Below are positions 20,697-32,227 of a stretch of DNA of 64,000 bases, piece by piece (positions within the stretch are counted from its first letter, which is position 1; each line of letters starts with the position of its first letter). A model generated the notes under the pieces. That model saw nothing but the letters and a program-made list of their open reading frames with translations, was not told the DNA's origin and searched no databases. Source of the stretch: Arachnomyces sp. PD_36 (taxonomy: Eukaryota; Ascomycota; Eurotiomycetes; Onygenales; Arachnomycetaceae); NCBI GenBank assembly GCA_032988195.1, contig JANTQE010000036.1, positions 1-64,000 of the forward strand, read 5' to 3'. The position numbers were made by a program, and so were the translations under genes.

Positions 20697-23546
20697 ATGG
20701 CTGCGGCAGCTATTTCCGCGATGACATCCCTCGCAGCTACTGCCGTTATCGCCACCGCTACTGCGACTATAACCGCAACTTCCACTTCGACATCGCACCC
20801 CTGGGAGGGAGATGGAGATGGGGGAGGCGGAGGTGGAGACGGAGACGGAGGTCATAAATGGCAGGATCAAGTGCGCGGGCAGCGCGACTTGTATACACAG
20901 ATCGTGATCAGTTTTGCGTTTGGGTTTGGGGCTTTTTTGACGTTTTGTGTAAGTTGGAGGAAGCGGCCCGTTTTTGAGAACCTAGGTTGTTCAAAGTCGC
21001 TGAAGCTAACATCTTCCTGCGGGATGTTTTATAGGCTCTGCGGCCGAAATGGAAGGAGTTATATTCTGCGCGGAAATTGAAGCCGAATACGTCGGCGGCT
21101 GTGTTGCCAGTGCTGCCGGATACGTTTTTTGGGTGGATTCCTGCGGTTTACAGGATTACGGAGGATGAGGTTCTGGATCTTGCTGGGATGGATGCTTTTG
21201 TTGTAAGTTGTCTATGGGTTACCTCTCGTTTACGCTTGGGGTTGAAACCGATGCTAACTTGGTGTGTGGTTGCAGTTTCTATCGTTCTACAAATACGCAA
21301 TCAAATTCCTCTCGGGAATTTTCTTTTTCGCCGTCGTTGTCATCCTGCCTATACATTACACATACACGGGCAAATGGTTTCCGGATGGCGATTTGGGCGG
21401 TGGAACTAAAAGTTCAACTATGATCTGGGGCTCGCCCGCTATGGAGTTTGGCACCACCGATCCCCTGGATAAAGTCACGAAAGCCAAGTATAAGACCTAC
21501 CTCTGGATGTATGTCGTGTTTACATACGTGTTCACGGGGATGGGCATATATCTACTCATCCAAGAGACGAATAAAATCATTCGAACGCGTCAGAGGTACC
21601 TGGGAACTCAAACCTCTACGACAGATAAAACTATCCGGTTGTCTGGCATTCCTCCACAACTACGATCCGAAGAGAAAATCAAAGAATTCCTTGAAAACCT
21701 CCGGATAGGAAAGGTTGAGAAGGTGATGCTCTGTCGGGACTGGCAGCGACTCGACCGTCTGATGAAGGAGAGGTTGAAGACCTTGAAGCGGATCGAGGGA
21801 GCTTGGACGAAACATGTTGGTTATCGGCAGAACAGGAAAAGCAGCGTCACACCCTCACCACCGCTACCTCAGTATAGGGCAAGTAGTATGCCGTTGAACG
21901 GGCCTGATGAACGGACGGAATTACTTAGCGAAGAAGAGGGTGTTATCGATGGAGCAGCCCATGTTCAGGACTATGAGAGACCACGCCCAACGATAAGGAT
22001 ATGGTACGGGCCGTTTAAACTGCAGAGTAAGAAGATTGATGAGATCGATTACTATGAGGAGAGGTTGCGGAGGATCGATGAGATGATTCGCGATGAGAGG
22101 CAGAAGGAGTGCGCACCGATGCCACTTGCTTTCGTGACGATGGAGTCGATTGCTGCGAGTCAGATGGCGGTACAGGCTATACTTGACCCGTCACCGTTGC
22201 AGCTTATCGCGAGTTTGGCACCGGCGCCGTCGGATGTGGTTTGGCGGAATACTTACCTATCACGAACGGACCGGATGGTCAGATCTTGGTCTATAACGCT
22301 GCTGATCGGTGTGTTGACGGTATTCTGGTCCGTTCTTCTGGTGCCGGTGGCGTATATGTTGAACTTGGAGTCGATTCATAAAGTGTTCCCCGGACTGGCA
22401 GATGCGTTGTCTAGCCATCCACTTGCGAAAACCTTGGTCCAGACGGGACTTCCAACTCTGCTTCTCTCGTTGCTCACAGTGATTGTCCCGTTTCTCTACA
22501 ATGGTAAGTCTAAAATCTGCATGTCACCCGGCTTCCTGCTAACAGTGCCAGGCCTCTCCAACTTGCAAGGCATGACCTCCCAAGGAGACGTCGAGCTATC
22601 GGTGATCTCCAAAAACTTCTTCTTCACCTTCTTCAACCTCTTCCTCGTCTTCACAGTCTTCGGAACAGCCTCCAACTTCTACAAGTTCTGGGGCAACCTC
22701 CGCGACGCCTTCAAAGACACCACAACCATCATCTTCGCGCTCGCGCAATCCCTCGAAAAACTCGCGCACTTCTACGTAAACCTCATCATCCTCCAAGGCC
22801 TCGGCCTCTTCCCCTTCCGCCTGCTCGAATTCGGCGCCGTCTCCCTCTACCCATTCCGCCTCCTGGGCGCCAAAACCCCCCGCGACCACGCCGAACTCCC
22901 CAACCCTCCAAACTTCAGCTACGGCCTCTCCCTCCCCCACACCCTCCTCATCTTCATCATCTGCGTCGTCTACAGCGTGTTCCCAAGCTCATGGCTAATC
23001 TGCCTCTTCGGCCTCATCTACTTCGCCATGGGCAGCTTCATCTACAAATACCAACTCCTCTACGCGATGGACCACCAGCAACACTCCACGGGCAACGCGT
23101 GGCCCATGATCTGCAGCCGCGTGATCCTCGGCTTCGTCGTCTTCCAGCTCGCTATGATCGGGATCCTCGCGCTCCGCACCGCGATCACGCGCTCGATCCT
23201 CCTCGTCCCGTTGCTGGCGGGGACGTTGTGGTTCAGTTACTTCTTCGCGAGGACGTACGAGCCGCTGATGAAGTTTATCGCGTTGAGGAGTATCGATCGT
23301 GATGACAACAATAGTCATAGTCCTACTACAGCTACCATAACATCAGGAGCTGCGTCTACGCATAGCCCGTCCCCCCCGCCACAAGCAACACTCTCCCCGC
23401 CCTCAGGTTGGGATCGGGACTCGGTGAGAGTGCGCATCGGGAGCCATGCGTACGATCATTTGGAGAAGTATGTGAATCCGAGTATCTCGCAGCCTCTCTA
23501 TGGGCCGTGGATACCGGGGCAACCGCCTCCGACTGTTAGGGAGTGA
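20697..23546 (+). CDS. CSC1/OSCA (DUF221) calcium-permeable stress-gated channel
   Basis: Multi-pass membrane protein of the TMEM63/OSCA/CSC1 superfamily, which gates cation flow in response to osmotic or mechanical stress. Exons 20697-20948, 21035-21202, 21276-22503 and 22552-23546 give 880 residues. An Ala/Thr-rich start and a Gly/Asp stretch (about 40-52) precede the first helix. The family block LRPKWKELYSARK, FFGWIPAVYRI and FVFLSFYKYAIKFL is rebuilt across introns 1 and 2. A cytosolic RRM-like region follows, then the pore domain with LSNLQGMTSQGDVELS and many helices. Intron 3 (22504-22551) is only 48 nt and keeps the frame open, so it can be missed; removing it restores PFLYNGLSNLQGM. 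The tail is hydrophilic and Pro/Ser-rich. Confidence 0.92.
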
Positions 23547-25162
23547 GTAAAATGTTTTGGGGGAGGGGTGGTTTTTTGTTTCGTTTTGTTTAATACCATG
23601 TGTTTTTGGACTACGAGCTTCTTGCTTTTCTTGATGTGATTTATTTCATCGATTGCACATAGCATATATCCTTATCCCCTTTCTTCCTTCTTTTTGAGTA
23701 TTCTGTTATCTAACGTTCATGTCATATAATACTCCACAATACTATTTTCTTCAAGTTGACAGTTGAACACATACCTTGAGTTATCAATTAACCCCTCGAC
23801 TCAATAATCCCGCTATCCACACCTCTCCAGTGGGGTTCTCTCCATATGGAGTACCCTTCCCCATCCCCATACTGCAGTCCTTCAGTCAAATAAAACCAAC
23901 CCCGTATTCACTCATCAAAGACCAGACCCACTCCTGGCGAGACTCACAACAATCATCAACTATTATTCATACCTGACAACTGCCTCGTAACGAGGCAGCG
24001 AACATTCTCCAAAAACTCACCAAAATCTGATCAAAATGTTCATGGAATCAGGGATAATCCCTCATCCTCATAAGGTTGACATCCATATCAAGAACCCCAT
24101 CTCAGCTCACATCGATCATAGATGCACGCAGGCATGCACGTATGCAGGTATAATAATAAAGTAATAAAATAAATAACTCTCCCCAATCCCGTAACCCGTA
24201 ACGCAACCCGCAACCCGGCCCCCTCCGAACACCTGTTGTACCCGCCCTATCCCGCAAAGGCAATTCCATCAAAAACCCCAGTCCCAGTCCAGAAGCTCTT
24301 TCCAAGCACACAAGATCCACACACCCGCGCCAAGCACCAGCATACAAGGATCCCCCCAGGCTTCCAGCTTCCAGCTTTTCTCTCGTTCGATTTGTTTATG
24401 TAACCCGAACCCAGAACCCAGAACCAGAACCCCGAAACGAATAGACACGTGCAGAATGCGGAAAGTGTAGCGTCGGGTACTGACTGCACTGCACCCATCA
24501 CAGCTGAACACCACTCAGCCAAGACAGGACGAGAACAATAAGCTCTAGAACCCGGGCCGAATCATGTCGTGTCAGGTAACAGAACGAAAGAACAAATGAA
24601 AGAAGGATGGAATGGAAGGAATGGAAGTTTAATTGTGTAACTGTTACTAACACTAACTCACTCGTGGCTAATTACCTAACTAAGGAAGTGAAAAAAAACT
24701 GCCACTCCCACTCCCACCCGCACTGCCCATGGGGTTTAGTATGGAGAATGGAGAAATGGAGTAATGGAGCAAGTATGGGTCCATGGGGAAATCGTGACTA
24801 AAATAACGTAACTGGAACGAACTGAAAGGGGGAAAGGTGGAAAGGGGGGAGGATCGTGATTGACATGGCAGGATATGACAGGAGATGGCAGGAGATGAGA
24901 TGGCATCCCCCTTTCATGGCACACCCGCACATCCCTTTCCTCTCTCTGACTTGACAGGAAATATTCCGATTATTCTCATTAATTTAGTTCTTTTATAATT
25001 CTAAGTGTTTGTACATAGAAGGGGGATTTCTATATAGTTTCTAATCTATAGTTTTTTCTATACGGACAATGCAATCACCCCATTCTAACAAGTTTAGGCA
25101 AGGGAACAGACTCGGAACAGCGTACGCTAACAATAAACAAAGACACCTTTTTATTTGTACTA
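23547..25162. other. Convergent intergenic region
   Basis: About 1.6 kb between two convergent genes, so it holds both terminators. Low-complexity islands: cccgtaac-type copies near 24184-24216, cccagaa-type copies near 24409-24440, and ggcaggagat-type copies near 24866-24905. No gene recognised. Confidence 0.5.
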
Positions 25163-26636
25163 TTACTCCGGGGCGGCGCAGGTGAAGACGCCTTTTACGG
25201 TACCCTCGCGGTAGTTGATCAACTGAAGAAATTGTCAGCATGCGAAGTAGAATGTAGATAGGGGTATGACTTACAATATCATCAATACTCGAGTATGTAC
25301 CTGCAACCAAGATGACCAGACCGATAAGCAGGGTGAGACCATTGAGAGCTCCCAGGGCCATGTTGTGGGGGGTAGTCCACTTGCCCTCGCGGATGAGCTT
25401 GAACCACATGATGGCCGGGAAGTAGAAGGTGAAGCCGGAGATGAACAGAGCGGAAGAGATGGACAGGAGATCGGAGAAGAAGGGGATAATCTCGGCGATG
25501 AAGAACGCGATGATGGTCATGACGGTAATCAAGGCCAACCAGGTGATCCATCCCTTCTTCGTGTTGATGTACCGGATGGGCGAGTTCTTGTAGACGCGGC
25601 CGTGGATCAAGCGACCCAACACGACGGTGTTGATGGAACCACTGATGAAGATGACGGGGAGGGCGATTCCAAAGGCAACCTTGCTCAGAGTGTGTCCGGC
25701 AGAAAGGAGCGCGGGGCTCTTTACGTCGACACCGACAAAGGCGTAGATCAGGGCACCGGTGACGGTGTAGATGAAGATCTCCATCAGACCCAGGGACCAG
25801 ATCGACTTGACGTAGTCGCGGGGGGTGTGCATCTCGTCCATGAAGGAGAACTGGCACATGGCGAAGCTATAGGCGAAAACGATGTTGGACACGGCGATGA
25901 AGCCGTCGGTGAAGGTGATGTCCTCCTTGGGCCATGCGGACCAGTTGACGTTGGAGAGACCAGGGCTGTCTGTCGACTGCACAGCGGTTCCGATGATGGT
26001 GATACCGATGGCGAGGATGATGGAGGCAAAGTCGACGTAACCGAGGATGGCAACTTCGGTGAAACTGGGTGGCACCGCCAGGACCAGGAGGATGATGGAG
26101 GAGATCACAGCCCAGACGACAGAGCACATTCCGCTACCAGTGATATCAATGAAGGCGATGGTTCCGGTGAGACAGTGCGATCCGACGAGGAAGAGAAGTT
26201 GGAGGATAAGCATAGCGTTGATGAGCTCGTAACCCCAACGGCCGAAGAGGACGCGGCCGGCGTCCGCGTAGTTGGCGACTTCAGGGTACTTCAGTTTGAC
26301 CTGGCCGACGACGTAACTGGTGTAGATGGCGATGAAACCGATAGCGATGGAGCAGAGGACACCGGGGAACATGCCCAAGGTCGCGAAGCTGGAGGGGATG
26401 GACAAACTGCCCAGGGCGATGGCCTCGACGATGAGGACGATGGTGAGACGCTTCCATCCGAGGCGACTGAACTTCTTCTCTCCCTGTTCGGTGATGATCC
26501 TCTCGGCGTCACTGATCTCACCGATCTCGTCGGCGTCGTAGCGTGGAGGAGCGAGGACATCGCCCTTCTCCCTGTCTCCCTCGTAGACCTTCTTGGTCTC
26601 GTTGTCGGAGGAGGAGATATCATCCATAGTGGCCAT
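25163..26636 (-). CDS. Amino acid transporter, AAAP (amino acid/auxin permease) family
   Basis: Plasma- or vacuolar-membrane permease with about 11 helices, similar to fungal neutral amino acid permeases of the Neurospora mtr type. Exons 25275-26636 and 25163-25222 give 473 residues. A charged cytosolic N-terminus (about 1-60, DNETKKVYEGDREKGD) precedes the first helix, which starts GWKRLTIVLIVEAIALG. Family features include a Gly-rich helix 1-2 hairpin, YADAGRVLFGRWGYEL, FAYSFAMCQFSFMDEM, and the last visible helix LLIGLVILVAGTYSSI. The 52-nt intron (25223-25274) lies just before the end; reading through it would add a wrong, longer tail. Met 4 is an alternative start. Substrate specificity cannot be read from sequence. 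Confidence 0.92.
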
Positions 26637-28082
26637 GATGAGGAGGGAGAGGAGTGAAGTGGAGAGAGAGGAGTGAAGGAGGTGGAGAGGAAGAGTAAAA
26701 GAAGGGAAGAAGAATGAGAATCCGGGGGAAGAAGATTCTTTTAATGAAGTGATCGCGTGGTAGAAGGGAGAGGGAGAGGGGATGGACAGAAAGGGAGAAA
26801 GAGAGTTAAGCGTAGAAGACTCCCCGTTCCTTCGATCCTTCTACCACTTCTGCCCCTTCCCTACTACGACGGACATCGCCACAACCGAAGAACTTCCCGG
26901 TAAGAAGATGTTACCTCTTACGTAGTGCTTTCCTTCCCTGGTAGACCCCGCTTAAGGAAAGAACTTCCTGCACATCTTGCACCTGTTTCACCAACCATCC
27001 ACCTCCATCTTCATCAAACGTAATTGCAATTCCCCTGGTTGGTCCACCTCTCGCTGATCATCCTCTTCTGGATGTCCTGAGAACCTGAAAAAAGTTAGTC
27101 AAAGGTTGCAAGGAAGCAGCGTTGCAGGGTTACAAGGTTACAAGGTTTTCAAGGGTTCCAAAAGGTTACCTCTGCTCTCTGGTACCACCAATCACACCCT
27201 CGCCACCCCTGTCATGATGCGCTCTTGCCGGTCCTTCTAGGATGGGAGAAAAAGCCTCAAAAAAGCTTCGACACACACCCGAACGCTTCTTGCTCGATCA
27301 TTGCTGTTGCTCTTGCTGAACAGTGAACACCTCCCCCAGCCTTATGCATAACAGATCAATAAATGCAAGAGGGGTGGTAATCACACGATAACAACAGTCG
27401 AAAGAAGCAAACAACCACCAACCACCAAACAGTGGCAACACGTCGCACGACACCCAAATCTCCCCCCAGATCCACCTGCCACCAAACTGGCAAACTGCAC
27501 GAAACAACAGCCAACCGATCGACATCCGACCCACTTCCTTCGAGAGAATTTCGAGCAGATCCTCCCCCTTCACCAATCAAACGGAGTGGATCCTGCCACT
27601 TCCCCAAACAAGCAATGCACGTGATACTATTCCCTTTCAAGCTTTTCTTTCCCGTTGATGTTATTACTCAGCAGGCAAGGAACACAACTCGCTCCGGGAT
27701 CCGAATCTTATCTTATCTGATCGAGATCTTGGTCGGTGACATCATAGCATCTGGAGGTAGATTTAAACCCGTGCCAATGTTCTTGCACCAGGGATCCTGT
27801 GGGTAGCGAACACAGACCACAGCCAACCCCCCCGGCAAAACCCCAACATGGGGGATGGAATTGATAAGGGCTAACATGCGACAATTAAAGCATAGTTCTC
27901 GCCCTTCTGGTAACGATCGAGGTTCCATTTGTGGCCTTTCCCCGAGTCTATGAACACTATATCGTTGAAACTTGAACAATATTTCATTTATGTATCCTAG
28001 GCCTAGATTAGTCAAGGCTATGTAGTAAAAGACGAAAGCGCACGGCGCCAGAAACAGGGTACGGAAGATTTTCCTCTCAAAT
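26637..28082. other. Intergenic region
   Basis: Promoter of the amino acid transporter and 3' side of the next minus-strand gene. The first 150 bp upstream of the transporter are GA-rich on the plus strand (gagagaggag...), a pyrimidine tract in the transcript sense. A short ggttacaa duplication lies near 27129-27146. No gene recognised. Confidence 0.5.
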
Positions 28083-29281
28083 TCAAGACCGTCTTGGCCT
28101 CAAGGTGGAAAGGCGAGATGAAGGGTCGGATACAGGATCGGGGTCAAACCGGGCACGCCGTTCGCCTGCTCCCACATCAAGGTTCCCAAACTCGCGGCTC
28201 ATGTTCTCCACACTACTACCCAGGTCCCCAACGGCGCCGGAAACCCTGCGTGCCGCATCTTCCATCTTTTCGCTCTTTTTCTTGCGAATAATACCAGCAT
28301 CCGAAGACTTCTCCGTTTTCCATGCGGATTCATTGCCCACTACCAAGGACTGCAGGAGGAGCAAGGACTGGCGGACGGAGACCTTGCCCCCTTGGAGAGG
28401 CGATGCGCTGTATTCGACAGGGGGGGAACAGTAAATAGTCTCTTTACCATTAGCTACCACTCTCTTCAGGAAGTACGTCCGATCGAAGTTGGTCAGAAAT
28501 CCATATTTCAGCTGCAGCTCGATCATATAATTTCCGATCTGACCTGTCATACGTAAGCGACGAAAAAAGTATTTAATTTAGGAAGGCGATATTTACCAAG
28601 AGCACGCCTCATGAGCAGCTTCTTTTCCGTATTCTCGAAGTCTAACCACAACGCCCGAAAATCATGATTCCAAGGCGTCTTCGCTTCCCCGACGGCTCGC
28701 GGAGCGCCGTTATCTTCTACCATCAAAGCATAGTCGGGTATTAAGTTCTTCCGTTTTCGCTTTTTCGTTGTATCGCCTTCCGCAGCCGTATCGTCCAGGG
28801 GTACGACTTTCCCTGATTCGTGATCATATTTGCCCGATTGAACAAAATCAACGTCGCGCTCAGCAGTGGCCTTCCAATCGCCAAAGACCATCTTATACCC
28901 CAGTTCCTTGCCGACAGTTGACATGGGGTGGAGCGCATGCTGGACCCATCTCCCACTGATCGAGAGTTCCTCCCCGCAGAGAAAATGCTCCTTTGCAAGC
29001 AAGTTAAGATCTGAGACTCTTTCACTTGGAATGTCATAGGAGAGAATCGTCTGGTGGTCCTTCCACTTGATCCCACCAAAATTCTTTCCGACCTCATCTT
29101 CAAACCCAGACCAGGTTTCGAGTTCGCCAACGTACCATAGTCCATGGAAAGAGCTGCTCTTCACGTGGCGTTTAGCGTTGTCGTGGTATTTTATAAGGGG
29201 CTGAAGTGTCACATCTTCGGCGGTCAACGCTTTGACCTGGACCATCTGCGGGTCACCGGCTGACTTGGCTGGAGGGGGCAT
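28083..29281 (-). CDS. Fungal protein with PD-(D/E)XK nuclease-like motif
   Basis: Exons 28597-29281 and 28083-28543 (53-nt intron, donor gtaaat, acceptor TATGACAG) give 381 residues. The central part has the pattern PDYALMVED (P182-D183) followed by AVGEAKTPW (E199-x-K201). Such a D...ExK arrangement with a hydrophobic strand is what the restriction-endonuclease-like core shows. A basic patch KKRKRKN (173-179) just before it could be a nuclear localisation signal. The C-terminal part reads like the rest of the same domain (FLTNFDRTYFLKRV) and then a charged tail. Related large fungal families of unknown role exist in ascomycetes; this assignment is by motif only. Activity, substrate and pathway are unknown. 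Confidence 0.72.
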
Positions 29282-30097
29282 TTTCGAGGACGTGTGGTAT
29301 ATGTAGGGGCAGAGGAGATGATGAATGTGGATGGAGGAGAAGTGGATGGATTAAGCCATTTCCAAGTCTTTTTATACTACACTCCGAGTGAGCAAGCATG
29401 TGGGCAAATGTCGACCAAACCCCGACTCTCCCTTCCCCTCGATGAAGGCGCCAACGGGCTCATCCATACAGTCATCTCGAAATCAGCCACGTAAACATGC
29501 CATTCAAGAAAGATTGGTTGTCCACGGCGCATGAAACGGCGCAGAGGGTAAGGGCGCATTCTCATGCATAAGGTGTGATAAGGCACGCCCAAAATTAGAA
29601 ATGGGGACGAAATCCATACGGCACAGAAAGTAAAAAAGGTAGAGAGATGAAGCATGTAAATCACAAGCTCACGGTTCAATACCAACCAATCCAGAAGATG
29701 GTCCCCATTTGGAGTTGAAACCTGGCGCTAAATAGTGCCTATTTTTGGCAACGTTCATTGGATATGTCTTGGCGCCAAGTCGATAGGGATTCTTGACTTG
29801 CTCATCAGAACTTTTCTGTTGATTCTCCGAAGGCGCTCCGTGAGAACAAAAAGCCCGTGGTTAAGGAGGTCGATACTAAAACACGGTTGCCCCCGAGGAT
29901 GAAAGCCACCGAACTATTCCAATATAGTTAGAGTATATCTTGAGATTAGGCAAACCCCAAGACGTCCCCAAGCTTCGCTTGGTAGTTATTGCTGCATTCC
30001 GTCTCCCACATTCTGTCTCCATCCATCTTTTCTACCTCAATCCACAGGCATTATTTAACCAGCGTAGAAAGAAGAACGGTTCAGCCCCTAGTCTACG
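29282..30097. other. Divergent intergenic region
   Basis: Shared upstream region of the PD-(D/E)XK-like gene (minus) and the kinase-fold gene (plus). Only short, non-conserved frames; nothing else recognised. Confidence 0.5.
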
Positions 30098-31131
30098 ATG
30101 AACGTCACCGAGCTACCCGACGACCTCGCCGAGCTCTACCGCACCAGATCATCCCACTGGGTGCGAGACATCCCATCCTTTGTGAACCCTCGCTCAAGGA
30201 TTCTGTGGAAACTCGGCCCCATCTTTACCGAACGCGAGACCTACGGAGACGACGATATCGCCAAGTCGTATCTCACAGAGACATGCGGTACATGCGTCGC
30301 TACTCAAGCCGAGGGTCCAAATCCCGGGGTTCAAGGCATCGCAAAAATAAGAATGCAGTATGTTATCTTGATTTCCCCTCACCATCAGTTAGTTCTACGG
30401 CTTATATACATAGACTCCCCGATGACCCCAGCAACCCGTCATCAACAAAACCTCAGCACGCCAGCTCTCGGCTCGGGTTTGAATACTACAACCACGATAC
30501 CCTCACGAAGCTCGGTTGTACTTGCACTCCCAAATTGCTAGATTATGTACTTGTGAGGCAGAATGAAAGGCACCCACTCCCCGGTGGATTCCTTTTCTTT
30601 CTGATCATGGAAAGGGTGCCTGGTCGCAACCTGGTTAATTTCGCTGATCTCCCAATGTCTGAAAGGAACCAGGTCCGATTGGCTTTTGCGAAGGCAATTC
30701 GGTATGTTATCCCCAGCCTTTTTCAAAACATTGTTCTCATTCCTATGGTTAGCGAGTTCTATGCCCTCCGATTCATGCACAATGACCCCGACCGTCGCAA
30801 TCTGATGTGGGACGCTGAGAATAAGAAGTGGTATGTCAAAGCTCGTACACAGTCCCGTACCTGTACATACCTCCAGGGCTAACCGAGTTTCTACAGCTAT
30901 ATCATTGACCTCGAAGATGCGTATCAGATCAATGATAATGAAGAGCCGACCAAGTTCATTCCCGAGATCCAGTACCGTGAGTGGGGGGTCGCGGGACCTG
31001 AAATCAACTGTTCCTCGTACGGGCTGGACCCGATGGTTCCGCATGACGGCGAGTGTATTGAGGATCCTGGTGATGAGATTCTTCAGAAGATGGCTGATGA
31101 TGCTGGGGATGAGCTTGTGTTTGGGAAGTAA
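30098..31131 (+). CDS. Kinase-fold (APH/choline-kinase-like) fungal protein
   Basis: Four exons, 30098-30357, 30414-30701, 30753-30830 and 30897-31131, give 286 residues; every junction keeps frame and has GT-AG ends. Signatures: FLIMERVPGRNL (hinge-like), FMHNDPDRRNLMWD as the catalytic loop (Asn replaces the usual Gly of HGD; Asp and downstream Asn kept), and YIIDLEDAYQ with the metal-binding Asp. This places it with the small-molecule/protein kinase-like superfamily widespread in fungal accessory genomes. Activity is plausible because catalytic and metal Asp are present, but the substrate is unknown. It is divergently arranged with the PD-(D/E)XK-like gene. Confidence 0.8.
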
Positions 31132-32227
31132 TGCACTTGTGTTTTCTTTCCATGTTGAGGAGCTTTTCTCGCTCGAGAGCACACCGCCAGGCTGCATAAC
31201 AGTGACCTCAATAGTATCTAGGTAGTTTCTAGGTATTCAACCCCCAATAGCTCGGTAAGGCAAGGTGTTTGTTCTCGGGGGTCACTTCCTCTTATGGAGG
31301 TTTTAGCCAAGCCTCGACTTAGTCATCACGGCAAACAGCATTTCTTCAACTTTCAAGCAGCGACAGATTTTTCTCTCTTGGTCTCGCCTCCAAAAATACT
31401 GCCAAGACGGTGTACCGGAAAGACACAGTTCAATACCGGAAGATCTTTTATCAACAGTTCCATGGATGGATATTCTCCACTCCGCCCCACTCCGCTCTGT
31501 TCCGCCCCTCTTATTCTGGCCAATGCGCCTCTTATCAAGGCGAGATAAGCTTCCAACGTCCCCACCACACGTCATCGCCAACGACGTCAGACCCTTTTCT
31601 TTACTGAGTATTGTAATCAGATGACAGCATCGGATTTTCCTCGCTCTTTTTCCTTTTTGCCTTTTATCCAGAAATGATACTTGAGGAAGAGAGAAAGAGG
31701 CACCGGTTATGTACATGTACGAACAGCTCACCCTTCTTTGTATGTACTGTATGTACTCGTACCTCCCGCTTTACTGTTCCTGGTTCGACCTTTCCCGATC
31801 TATCTCCAGTTCTTTTTATGGGTCTACTGGATACCCCCCCCCTGTCTCTCTCCATCTGTTGTTGCCATCTTCATCTTTCTTTCCGAGGTTTTTCTGTCTT
31901 TATCGGAGAACGACGGCAGTGATAGTTAATAAGAAGAAGGTTGATGGCCTCTTTAAGTGAAGAAGGTCCACCTCCACCTCTACTTCCACTCCGTACTTCC
32001 ACTTCCACTTCATATACATACATCCATACATTACACCAGGTGACCTCTTCTTCGTATATTTCTTCTTTCTATCCCTCGCATTAGATGCCCCCACATATTC
32101 ACACCGCTCTCCAGGGGCCAACATCTCCGACTCGGGGTATATCTGTTCGACTTCACCCCGTATAACTTCTCAATCCCTATCACTCTCCCCGGGACCAGAG
32201 ATAACCCACCATCCTACGGCCGGCACC
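31132..32227. other. Intergenic region
   Basis: 3' region of the kinase-fold gene and upstream region of the F-box gene. A CT-rich low-complexity run (cctccacctctacttccact...) at about 31968-32011 probably belongs to the F-box promoter or leader. No gene recognised. Confidence 0.5.

Noticed and set aside
25266..26657. 463-codon open frame on the plus strand
   Set aside because: It is exactly antisense to the amino acid transporter; its Asp/Glu/Gly-rich composition is the mirror of biased codons for hydrophobic residues.
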